The position numbers and the translations under genes are program-made. Positions 20,761 to 29,649 of a stretch of DNA of 64,000 nt are shown one piece after another. Origin of the DNA: Verrucomicrobia bacterium S94 (GTDB lineage: Bacteria; Verrucomicrobiota; Kiritimatiellia; Kiritimatiellales; Pontiellaceae). The stretch is from positions 868,001-932,000 of the forward strand of contig CP036201.1 of the NCBI GenBank assembly GCA_004299845.1, in the 5' to 3' direction. Each line of letters opens with the position of its first letter. The stretch's first letter is position 1. The notes under the pieces were generated by a model, which had not been told where the DNA came from, made no database searches, and was given only the letters and a program-made list of their open reading frames with translations.

Positions 20761-23686
20761 ATGAGAATAACGGTATTAACTATAGTTGCCTTGTGCCTTT
20801 TTCTGGGCCGGTCGACGGTGTCGGCCATCGCGGTCGTTTCGGATGATTTCAGCTCCTATATCTCGGGCGTTCCGATTTCGGGACATTCCTGGGATCCGAA
20901 AAATGATAGCGGAGGACAGCAGGAGCTTTTTACCGGCAGGAACGGTGAATATGCTGTTCTGGATGGAGGCGTGGAGCAGAATTATCATATTCCGAACCAG
21001 ACCGGGTTTACCATTGGAGCCGGTGAATACGCAGTCGTCAGTTCCGATTTCCGTTATGTTTATGCCGGGGGGGAGGCATCACGAATCATTTCAATAAAAA
21101 TGTGTTCGGCTTAATGGTTTCCACGACGTCCGATTGGGATACCGGTATCAACGAAGGGTTCTATATTGCCCAGCGTGGAGAAGCCGTCGGCAATCGCCTT
21201 CCGGATTATCCCTGGATTGAAGGCTGGATTACGCACAGTGCTCTGGGGGTGGATACGGCCAATGCCGATACCAGCGTCTGGTTCTCGGTGGAGTGGACCA
21301 TCCGGGATGTGAACGGGTCGCTGTATGCGCAGGCGGTTTTGAGCGACGGGGATGCTATAAACTATGCCTCCACCGAAGTGGATCTGGGTATCCCAACGGG
21401 TACGGAGTTGTTTGCGGGATATTCGACCGGAGGGAATGATACCGGGTTGAGCATCGAAACGTTCGGTAAAATTTCCGAAGTACATGTGGATAATTTTTCT
21501 GTCGTTGACAGCACGCCGGCGGCGGGGGGACCGTATCCGTATACCGACCCGTCTAATCTGAGCGGCTGGATTGCCTATGAGCCGATGTGGGATGAGTTTG
21601 ACGATTCTGTGCTGGATGCTGAAAAATGGGAACCGCTTTCCTGGAGTGGGCGGAAACCGGTGTATCATGAATATAACAATGTCAATCTGACGAACGGTGT
21701 TGCCGTATTGACGACCGATTGGAAAGACGGCGAGGTCAGTGCTGTTTCGGAAAGTGACTATTCTATTTCATCGGGCTATTTCCAGAGTACGACCGTGCGG
21801 CGGTACGGTTATTTTGAGATCAGATGCCGTGCACTTGATTTTCCGATTATGACCACCTGGTGGCTGACCGGCGGGAGCAGTTCTTTTTCCCGGGAAATCG
21901 ATATGCTGGAATGTCCGTCCGGCGTTGATGGGCGGAAGGATTATTATTCATGTAATTTTCACATCTGGAAAACGCCGACGCCGGAGGGTGTGGATGACAA
22001 CGGCGGAACTTCCATTGCCGATCCCGCACATTATACGCTTCCGTTTGATATGGTGGACGATTTCCATATCTATGGATTTGAGTGGGATAAAGACACTTGT
22101 AAAATCTATATCGACGGCGAGCTTTACCGCACCCGCGATACCGGAAGTTTCACGGTCGGTCAGCGGCTCATGGTGGGGAATGAATACAACAGCTGGCTGA
22201 ATGACATTGTAGAGATCAATTCCAATCTCAGTAAAATGGGGGCGTCGTATGATGTGGATTATGTCCGTGCGTGGATTAAACCGGAAACTGATACCACGTG
22301 GTATGTCGATGGCGCGAACGGAGATGACAGTAATTCCGGATTAAGTTGGGCGGCGGCCAAAAAATCAATTCCGGCTGCGATCGATGAGGCCTACGACGGT
22401 GATTCCATCTGGGTGACGGGGGGGTACTATCCCGAATATCTCACTTTTTACGGCATGCATAATCTGAAGATTTACGGCGGATTTTCCGCCGGCGATACTT
22501 CGCTTGACGATCGTGACTGGATCGCAAATCCAACTATCATTGATACACCGCCGGATGGTTATTCCGCTGTTAGCATTAAGGGGTTCAGGGGTTCCGTTTC
22601 GATGGATTTACGGTTACGGGAACCACCGGAAGTTATGAGCACGGCATTGATATTGAGGGGGTCTGTTCGAATGTGGTTATTGCCAACTGCCGGATTGTTG
22701 ACCACAACCCGGCCAACGGCGGCGCCAGCGGCGCCTACGTGGACGGTGTTGACGGGCAGGGACTGACGCAGGTCCGTTTTGAAAACTGTGAGTTTTCCGG
22801 AAACCGGTCTTTTGGAAATTATGCCGGAGGCGCGGCATTTGGTGCCCGGGACGGCGCGGTGGTGGAAATTGCGGATTCGCAGATTATTCATAACGAAACG
22901 TCTGGGGATGGTGGATTTTTTACTATGCAGTGGGATACGGATAATACGACGGTGCTGGTGACCAACTGTCTGATTGCGGCCAACACCAATGTCACCGGAC
23001 GCGGCGTGATCCGGCATAACTGCGGTACGGTGGAGCTCGTGGACTGTACGCTCATGAACAACAGTGCGGACGGTGTGGAATCGGATAAATGGGGTGCGCC
23101 TTCCACGGCGGTGATCAACAGTCTTTTTGCCGGAAACGGTGGCGAGGGATTCTGGGCCAATCATTCCGATTTTTCGCTTCAGGATAATCTGTTCTTCGAC
23201 CATCCGGACGGACATGTGAATTATAACGGGGATAAAAATACGGAATCGGCGATCAATGCTTTGGATCAGGCTTCCGGCAACAGGGTGGGGGATCCCGCTG
23301 AAATTCTGGTTGTTTATTCCGACAGCGATCTTGACGGTATGCCGGACTGGTGGGAAGCCCGTAACGGGCTGGATGTAACGACAGATGATTATGAGTCAGA
23401 TGGTGATGCCGATGGCTCGTTTGCCGGGGATGAATTTGTGGCCGGAACAGATCCGCAGGATACGGACAGTGTATTCCGGCTGGTGAGTGTTCCGGACGGC
23501 GGAGATTTCCGGATTTTTCTGGATACCCGTCCCGGGCGTTTGTATGCCGTTGAAGTGACGGATAACCTGATCGGGGGCTGGAATATTCTCACCAACGGCA
23601 TTGCGGGGGATGGAGACACGGTTGAAATTGCTGATACAGCAATGACGAGCAACCGCTTTTACCGTGCGACTGCTGTGATAGAATAA
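20761..23686 (+). pseudogene. GH16 glycoside hydrolase with beta-helix domain, interrupted by two frameshifts
   Basis: With two bases restored this is a 975-residue secreted protein. It has a signal peptide, then an N-terminal module shared with the PEP-CTERM protein at 26883 (RGEAVGNRLPDYPWIEGWIT). A GH16 jelly-roll follows with the catalytic signature REIDMLECPSG (nucleophile about E379, acid/base about E384). Next is a right-handed beta-helix starting WYVDGANGDDSNSGLSW, and the C-terminal module ending in SNRFYRATAVIE. GH16 members act on agar, porphyran, carrageenan or laminarin; the red-algal galactans fit the neighbours. Frame breaks lie at the seven-G run 21067-21073 (an extra G restores GGITNHFNKNVFGLMV) and at the four-G run 22580-22583 (restores KGVQGFRFDGFTVTG). 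It lies 26 bases after the GH86 gene, probably in the same operon. Confidence 0.82.
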
Positions 23687-23778
23687 GCAGGAGAATCTAA
23701 CTGAAAGGTGTATGTGCGTTTTCCAGAAGAACTGTCTTACTTGCGGGGTGGAAATGTATTTTAAAAGGATGTTGACCA

Positions 23779-25599
23779 ATGGACAGAAGATGCTTTTTGG
23801 GAACTACGATGGCGGCCGGATTTGCTACGGCGGCATTGGCTGAAAAAAAACAGCAGCCGAATATTCTGTGGATTGTTACAGACGATCAGCGACCGGATTC
23901 ACTGGCCTGTTATAACGAGGCGGTTCGCGGTACAAAACTGAGCCCGCTGGGGTATGTAATGTCGCCGAATATTGACCGGTTGGCTAAGCGGGGAACGTTG
24001 TTCAGTCAGGCCTATTGCAATGCGCCGGCCTGTGCGCCGTCGCGGGCATCAATGCACACGGGGCAGTATCCGTTCCGTTGTGGGATTTATGGATTTGAGC
24101 AGGCCCATCAGGCGGCGGCCCCCAGTAAAAAGACTATTCCGCAGGTGATGCGTTCGGCGGGGTACACCACCTGTCAGTTCGGGAAGCACGGATACTATAT
24201 TTTTGACTGGGGTCCCGGGCTGACGTGGAACACGGTGGATCAGTATGATGTGGTTGTAGAAAAGAAAAATGATCTGCAGAAGAGCGGGAGAACCGATTAT
24301 TTTCCGGAGGTGATCTGGAGTAAAGAAGGTTCAAAGCGTGTGGAGCGGTTTTATTATCCCGATGGGACAACGAAAGAATACTACACCTCTCGCGGCAAAG
24401 GAAGGGAGCCGTTGCCCGAGGATGAGAAAAACCGTAAGGCTATTGATGAAGAGCGTGATATTCTTCGGGCCTATACCCGGGATCAGAGCGGTATGATTAT
24501 CGGCGGGGAAAGTTCGCAGCCTGCAGAAAAAACGCTGGATGGCGAAATCGCCACTTCGTTTATTCAATATTTGGAAAAGGAGGCGGACAGGAAGTCTCCG
24601 CAGTTTGTGTATCTGGGCTTCCACTTCCCGCATTCTCCGGTACTGCCTTCAAAGGAGTTTCGTGATCTCTTTAAAATGAAGGAAAAAGAGATCCCCTATA
24701 AAATTCCGGAATTCGATCCGGCAGAAATCGAACGGGCACCGGCGCAGTTGAAAAAACTTCATGAAAAAATGAATTTTTCAAAACTGAAACAGGAGGAAAA
24801 GCTGCAGGCGATACGCGACTATTATGCGTTTTGTGCGCACGGTGATGCGCAGATCGGCCGGTCGATCGACGCCTTTCTGAAATATAATAAAAAAGCGGGC
24901 CGCGACTGGATTATCGTTTATGTCTGCGGGGACCATAGCTGGCACCTGGGCGAGCAGGGGATTGAAGCTAAATTCGGTCCCTGGGATAAATCCACACACA
25001 ATGCGGTTGTGGCGGCTTCATCGATCAAGGGGCTTTTCCCCCAGGGAAAACATGTTGAACATCTGGTCGAGTTTGTCGATTTTGCGCCGACGTTTTATGA
25101 GGCCGCCGGGCTGAAAACGAAAATGCAGGAGTTTAGGTATCTGGACGGTTCAAGTCTGTGGAGATCGGTTCAGAGCGAGCAGCGCGAATATATTGTCGGG
25201 GAGATGAACCATGTGGTCGGCCCCCGTGCGTATATGCGTTCGCGTGATTTTGCCTTTTCCATGAAAACACGCAAGAAGGATGGGAAACCTGGGGATAAGT
25301 GGGGCGAGAAGCCCGGTGCCAATATCCGTTGGGCTCTTGACTGTCCGCGCGATGAGGTTCAGATGGCGCTCTATGATCTGCGGGTGGATCCGGGGGAACG
25401 GTGGAATGTGGCAAACGATCCGGAATATGTGGCGCTGGCAGACTGGTTCCGGAATAAACTCGGCAATATTGTGCTGGGTGACCGGCGGGCAGAAATCAAC
25501 TGGTCGAAGGAAAATGATTATGTCATCACCGATTTTGCGCTCGGTGCGGACGATAAGAAGCTGGATATCCCGGCCGAGATCATTCCGGAGATAGAATGA
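23779..25599 (+). CDS. Family S1 sulfatase, exported
   Basis: A 606-residue type I sulfatase. The N-terminus [21 protein letters not shown] is a twin-arginine-like signal. The metal-binding [14 protein letters not shown] follows. The formylglycine motif CAPSR has its cysteine at residue 85, inside [18 protein letters not shown]. Further metal and substrate residues are in FHFPHSPV and [13 protein letters not shown]. The cysteine must be converted to formylglycine by a maturase that is not in this window. Substrate is not readable from the sequence; beside GH86 and GH16 enzymes, removal of sulfate from porphyran or agar oligosaccharides is the likely role. It overlaps the SGNH gene by four bases (ATGA), so the two are translationally coupled. 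Confidence 0.92.
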   Translation: MDRRCFLGTTMAAGFATAALAEKKQQPNILWIVTDDQRPDSLACYNEAVRGTKLSPLGYVMSPNIDRLAKRGTLFSQAYCNAPACAPSRASMHTGQYPFRCGIYGFEQAHQAAAPSKKTIPQVMRSAGYTTCQFGKHGYYIFDWGPGLTWNTVDQYDVVVEKKNDLQKSGRTDYFPEVIWSKEGSKRVERFYYPDGTTKEYYTSRGKGREPLPEDEKNRKAIDEERDILRAYTRDQSGMIIGGESSQPAEKTLDGEIATSFIQYLEKEADRKSPQFVYLGFHFPHSPVLPSKEFRDLFKMKEKEIPYKIPEFDPAEIERAPAQLKKLHEKMNFSKLKQEEKLQAIRDYYAFCAHGDAQIGRSIDAFLKYNKKAGRDWIIVYVCGDHSWHLGEQGIEAKFGPWDKSTHNAVVAASSIKGLFPQGKHVEHLVEFVDFAPTFYEAAGLKTKMQEFRYLDGSSLWRSVQSEQREYIVGEMNHVVGPRAYMRSRDFAFSMKTRKKDGKPGDKWGEKPGANIRWALDCPRDEVQMALYDLRVDPGERWNVANDPEYVALADWFRNKLGNIVLGDRRAEINWSKENDYVITDFALGADDKKLDIPAEIIPEIE

Positions 25600-26818
25600 A
25601 CCGGCGTCATTTTATGGCCCTGACTTCTGCCGCCGCTGCGACAACGGCATGGGCTGAGGAAATAAAAAAAGTTCTGTTTCTCGGCGATGAGGTTATGCTC
25701 ACCTATAAACCGGATCTGTTGAAGCTGATCGGGGATAAAGCGCAGTGTTCTTTTGCTCTGTTTCCAAAAACCGGGAAGCCGGACTGGGAAGCTTTTTGTA
25801 ATACGCAGGTCTATGGAAAAGGGTATGACGTTATTCATTTTTCCTATGGTCGCGAACTGATGTTCCATGAAAACGGTAAACCGCGGGCAAAGACGGAGAG
25901 ACGTGGGGAATTTATACCGGTCTGATTAAAGCGCTCCGGAAATCGGGGGCTTTTCTGGTGGGTTGCACCACAACTCCGGTCCGCGGAAAAATGCCGGGTT
26001 ATGAAGGTTCTGTTGACTGGAACTACAGTGCGCGGTTTAAGCAGATGCTCGGACCTGACGGGGTTAAGATTAATGATCTGGGCGACTACACGCGTACTCG
26101 CTTGTCTGAAATGGTGCAGTATGACTCGAACCTGCCGACGCCTCTCGGTGCCCAGCTGATGGCGGAACAGGTGGCCAACGCTGTTTTGGAAGCATTTAAT
26201 GAGGGGCAGGATCCAGGTCGGCCGCGTATTCTGATTGTAGGGGATTCCATTGTCGGCGGCTACTATGGCGCTACGCGCAACCGGTTTGCCGGCGAGGCCA
26301 TTGTGTATTCCGGCGGCACCACCTATAATGATCCGCATCCTGATTGGAAAAAAATAGTGGATGAATATATTGCAAAAGGGGGAGAACGCGGCTGGGACGT
26401 GATTCAGTTTAACTGGGGGCTGCATGCCATGAAGCATGTGGATACCGGGAATAAGACGATTGATGCCGATAAACCCGGTGCCCGTATTCAGTTTTCTCCG
26501 GAGGAATATATTCAGCAGCTGGAGCTTTTCGTTAAGGAATTAAAGCGGACCGGTGCTCAGTTGGTTTTCGCAACCACCACACCGATTCCTGAGGACTGCC
26601 CCGGTTCAATCATCTTTCTGGATCAGTCCGCCTACAATGAACCGGCGAAAAAGCTGATGAAGAGGGAGGGGATTGTGATTAACGACCTTTATGCTTTTGC
26701 ATTGCCCCGGATGAAGGAGCTGATGATTCCGCGGAATGTTCATTTCACGGCTTACGGTTCCGAGCAGCTGGCGGAACAGAATTATTCGGTGCTGAGCCCG
26801 CTGATTTGCGACAGGTGA
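25596..26818 (+). pseudogene. Tandem-domain SGNH hydrolase, interrupted by one frameshift
   Basis: With one base restored this is a 407-residue exported protein starting with a twin-arginine-like signal ([20 protein letters not shown]). It has two SGNH-like domains. The second (about 210-407) has block I GDSIVGGYY (Ser about 218), FNWGLHAMK in the block III position and the terminal VHFTAYG (His about 383). The first (about 25-205) follows the same plan, but block I reads GDEVMLTY and the terminal block reads LPTPLG, so Ser and His are both missing. SGNH enzymes remove acyl groups from sugars; the substrate here is unknown. The frame breaks near 25896-25908; adding a G either next to GAG or in the GGGG run restores GIYTGLIKALRKSGAF. 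It is coupled to the sulfatase by an ATGA overlap. Confidence 0.75.
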
Positions 26819-26832
26819 GAGAGATATAAAAA

Positions 26833-26855
26833 GCCTCCGCCGGAGCGGCGGAGGC
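26833..26855 (-). terminator. Terminator of the PEP-CTERM gene
   Basis: Stem GCCTCCGCC / GGCGGAGGC with a 5-base loop. On the minus strand it is followed by TTTTTATATC, so it serves mainly the leftward PEP-CTERM gene. It lies between two convergent genes and may also block rightward transcription. Confidence 0.8.
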
Positions 26856-26882
26856 CGGGGTTTGTCTTAGACGAGGAGACGT

Positions 26883-27677
26883 CTAAATCATAAAGCGTCG
26901 GCGGATAAACAGAACTGCTCCTCCGAACATGGCAACCAGTCCGAGCGTCGCCGGTTCCGGAATCACTTCAACGGAGAAGTTATCGACCTCAATACTTTTC
27001 ATACTGGCCGATGTCATGATGTTGGTTCCTGAAGGATTCCATGCGGTGGAATAACCAGCATAAATCGTGGTTCCTTCGGCAATACCTAGATCCATTGCAG
27101 TCATAGTATATGAACCTGTATCATGATTAAGAGTGGCCTCTCCCCAGTATGTGCCATTGGAGACACTCAGGTTCCAGTCAATGCTGAACCAGCTGCCCAC
27201 TCCGCCGACCGATGTGTCAATGCCGACGTTGTTCCATGTAACCCAGCCTTCTATCCAGGGGTCGGCATTTACACGGTTCCCGATTGCTCCGCCTCGGTTG
27301 GCAATGGCATGAGATTGTGAAGATCCGGCCCACCAGTCTGTATTGTCTGTGATGTAAAGACCGAAAAAGTTTTCATTAACGGCCGTTGGAGCGATACCGG
27401 TGTGCTCAAGACGAATGTCAGAACTGATTGTACCTGTTTCCGAACCTGTCAGTGAGAAGCCGGTGTCCATGTATGCATGGTAGTTGGCTTCCGCAAGACC
27501 ACTCAAATTGGCAGTTGTACCACCATTATTGAATAGACTGTTTTGGGTCGCAGTCCATTTCTGGATCCACCCATCGAGGTTTCCGTCGTCGAAGTTATCT
27601 CCAAACGATATCGGGGTAGCCTGGCTGATCCCCGCCATCATCGAAATAACTGCAACGGCTGTTGCTGTTTTTTTCAT
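26883..27677 (-). CDS. PEP-CTERM sorting-domain protein
   Basis: A 264-residue secreted protein. It has a signal peptide (MKKTATAVAVISMMAGISQA) and a single beta-sandwich module. The C-terminus is a classic PEP-CTERM tail: EVIPEPATLG, a hydrophobic helix and the basic end FIRRRFMI. Such tails are cut and anchored by an exosortase/archaeosortase-type system linked to extracellular polysaccharide; no exosortase is in this window. The middle part (NRGGAIGNRVNADPWIEGW and onward) is clearly related to the N-terminal module of the GH16 protein at 20761, suggesting a shared ligand or surface partner. A GGAG site eight bases before the ATG supports the start. Confidence 0.9.
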   Translation of the reverse strand: MKKTATAVAVISMMAGISQATPISFGDNFDDGNLDGWIQKWTATQNSLFNNGGTTANLSGLAEANYHAYMDTGFSLTGSETGTISSDIRLEHTGIAPTAVNENFFGLYITDNTDWWAGSSQSHAIANRGGAIGNRVNADPWIEGWVTWNNVGIDTSVGGVGSWFSIDWNLSVSNGTYWGEATLNHDTGSYTMTAMDLGIAEGTTIYAGYSTAWNPSGTNIMTSASMKSIEVDNFSVEVIPEPATLGLVAMFGGAVLFIRRRFMI

Positions 27678-28013
27678 CTTTATGTTCTCCTTATTTTTGA
27701 GTCGCTGTCCTTATCATAAATTATATGAGTACGTAAACATCGACTTATTGAGAATCTACATAACGTTGTTTAGTGTTCATATGTATATTATTTTAATATT
27801 TAACAGAAATTGAATAATTCACGGAATTGGGTGTTTTGAGTGAGAACGTACACTATCTAATGGGTAGGTTGGCGGCGGCCGGGGCGCAACGGCCGTTTCG
27901 GGCAGACGCGGCAAAGAATGGATCGATTCCCCGATTAGCCTTGATCTGAAGGGAGGGATTTCCAATTATCTGCGCTTTTGCATTCAGTCCCAACTATTGA
28001 AAAAGGAGGGCTC
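27678..28013. other. Divergent intergenic region
   Basis: The left part is AT-rich and carries a TATAAT-like box for the PEP-CTERM gene (minus strand, around 27717-27724) without a good -35 box. The right part (27870-28000) is GC-rich and contains a short open stretch that may be a coding remnant, but I cannot assign it. No RNA gene is seen. Confidence 0.4.
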
Positions 28014-28358
28014 ATGCTCGGAAACGGGGGCATCATAAAATCGGCCATGACGAAACGCGGGTTTAAACACCGCCGGACGGAGGATCAGTTTACGATCCGT
28101 GGTGAGTATGCGCGTAATCTGCAGTATGTTTATTCTAGGGAATATCAGACTCGAAGCGGTCTTGTCGTGGATCTGGTTTATTTTTCTGCGGATATGCTGA
28201 GTGAAAAACTGGTTATCGGGCTGTACCGGGAAAATCCGACGATTGAGAACGGAATTTATGAAAATAAGACGCGGTCATTGGACCTGCGAAAGTTTGATTC
28301 CGCCAATCTGGAGAGTGAGCTGGATCGGTTGATCACACCGATTAAGGACCAAATTTAA
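28014..28358 (+). CDS. Small conserved-looking protein of unknown function
   Basis: A 114-residue cytoplasmic protein I do not recognise. The ATG at 28014 has an AAGGAGG ribosome-binding site seven bases upstream, which decides the start over an earlier ATG at 27978. The sequence has no membrane helix. The middle alternates strands and charged turns (LQYVYSREYQTRSGLVVDLVYFSADM) and the C-terminal third is acidic (NLESELDRLITPIKDQI). It ends 16 bases before dapL, so it is probably co-transcribed with that gene. No function can be given. Confidence 0.65.
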   Translation: MLGNGGIIKSAMTKRGFKHRRTEDQFTIRGEYARNLQYVYSREYQTRSGLVVDLVYFSADMLSEKLVIGLYRENPTIENGIYENKTRSLDLRKFDSANLESELDRLITPIKDQI

Positions 28359-28374
28359 TCAAGGAGATATAAAA

Positions 28375-29595
28375 ATGAACTATGAAGCACTGTTTGCTGA
28401 ACGTATCGGTGGAACCCAGTTCGGTAAATCCACCGAAATTTATAAGTTTGAAAAAATAAAACGCGCCAAAGCGAAAGCGCGAGAGCTGCACCCGGATCTC
28501 GAGATTCTCGATTTCGGTGTGGGTGAACCGGACCAGATAGCTCCGGCACCGATTCGAGAAGCATTGAAGGTCGAGTGCGATAAACCGGAAAATCGCGGCT
28601 ATGCTGATAACGGCGGTCCTGACTTTAAGCAGGCTGCTGCCGATTATATGAAGACCTTCTTCGGTGTTGAGGTGGATCCGGCGAAAGAAATCAACCACAG
28701 TATCGGTACCAAACCGGCACTGGCGATGCTTCCGCTGGCGTTTGTGAATCCGGGCGATGTTGTGTTTCAGACCGTGCCCGGATATCCGGTGATGGCTACC
28801 CATTCCAAGTATCTCGGAGCGGAAGTGGTCGATATTCCTCTGCTTGAAGAAAATGCTTTTCTGCCGGATCTTGAAAAGATTGACCCGGCGCTGGCGGATC
28901 GCTGTAAACTGTTTTACATCAATTATCCGAACAATCCGACCGGTGCCGTCGCTACGCCGGAATTCTATGATGAGCTGATTGCCTTTGCGAAAAAACACAA
29001 CATTCTGATTGTTCAGGATGCTCCGTATTCGACGCTGGTTTATGATTCCGAGCGGACATCGCTGCTGCAGCGTCCGGGAGCCAAAGACTGTGCACTCGAA
29101 CTGCACTCGATGTCGAAAGCCTACAATATGACCGGCTGGCGTCTTGCTTTCTTCTGTGGCGCTGAATGGGCGGTTAATGCGCTGGCCACGATTAAAGACA
29201 ACTGCGACAGCGGCCAGTTTCTCGCCATTCAGAAGGCGGCCTGTGCCGGTATTGCGGATGTCAGTCTGGCGGACGGTATTCGTGACCACTATGCGAAACG
29301 TCTGCGAAAAATGGCGGAAGTGCTTGCAGCAGTCGGGTTCGATGCAAAAATGCCGGGCGGCACCTTCTTTATGTATCTGAAGGCCCCGAAGGGGGCCGGC
29401 GAGGTTACATTTGCCAACGCCGAAGAAGCCTCGCTGTTTTTGATCGAAAACTATGGTATTTCCACGGTTCCGTGGGATAACACCGGACCGTTTGTCCGGT
29501 TCGGTGCCGTGTTTGAATCGGCCGGCGAGGAGGACGATGAACGCGTGCTGAATGAGCTGAAAGACCGTTTGCTGAAAGCGGATCTGAAATTTTAA
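28375..29595 (+). CDS. dapL: LL-diaminopimelate aminotransferase
   Basis: A 406-residue fold-type I aminotransferase that converts tetrahydrodipicolinate directly to LL-diaminopimelate for lysine and peptidoglycan synthesis. Visible features: the N-terminal LDFGVGEPDQ, the RGYADNGGPDFKQAAA segment, NYPNNPTGAVA, the PLP lysine in HSMSKAYNMTGWR, and the C-terminal phosphate-binding FVRFGAVFES. The RGYADNGG segment and overall length fit DapL better than general aspartate aminotransferases. DapL is found in Chlamydiae and other PVC-related bacteria, plants and some anaerobes, which supports the suggested taxon. A GGAGAT site lies eight bases before the ATG. Confidence 0.9.
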   Translation: MNYEALFAERIGGTQFGKSTEIYKFEKIKRAKAKARELHPDLEILDFGVGEPDQIAPAPIREALKVECDKPENRGYADNGGPDFKQAAADYMKTFFGVEVDPAKEINHSIGTKPALAMLPLAFVNPGDVVFQTVPGYPVMATHSKYLGAEVVDIPLLEENAFLPDLEKIDPALADRCKLFYINYPNNPTGAVATPEFYDELIAFAKKHNILIVQDAPYSTLVYDSERTSLLQRPGAKDCALELHSMSKAYNMTGWRLAFFCGAEWAVNALATIKDNCDSGQFLAIQKAACAGIADVSLADGIRDHYAKRLRKMAEVLAAVGFDAKMPGGTFFMYLKAPKGAGEVTFANAEEASLFLIENYGISTVPWDNTGPFVRFGAVFESAGEEDDERVLNELKDRLLKADLKF

Positions 29596-29601
29596 AAAAA
29601 G

Positions 29602-29639
29602 CAAAGGGCGGGAGTGGTTTTCTGAACTTCCCGCCTTTA
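29602..29639 (+). terminator. Intrinsic terminator of dapL
   Basis: Imperfect stem AAAGGGCGGGAG / CTTCCCGCCTTT around a 12-base loop, directly after the dapL stop and ahead of waaA. Confidence 0.65.
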
Positions 29640-29649
29640 GTGTGCTCGT

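Noticed and set aside
27870-28000. Coding-like remnant upstream of the 28014 gene
   Set aside because: A stop-free stretch of about 45 codons runs into the known start region in another frame, but no motif or start could be identified.
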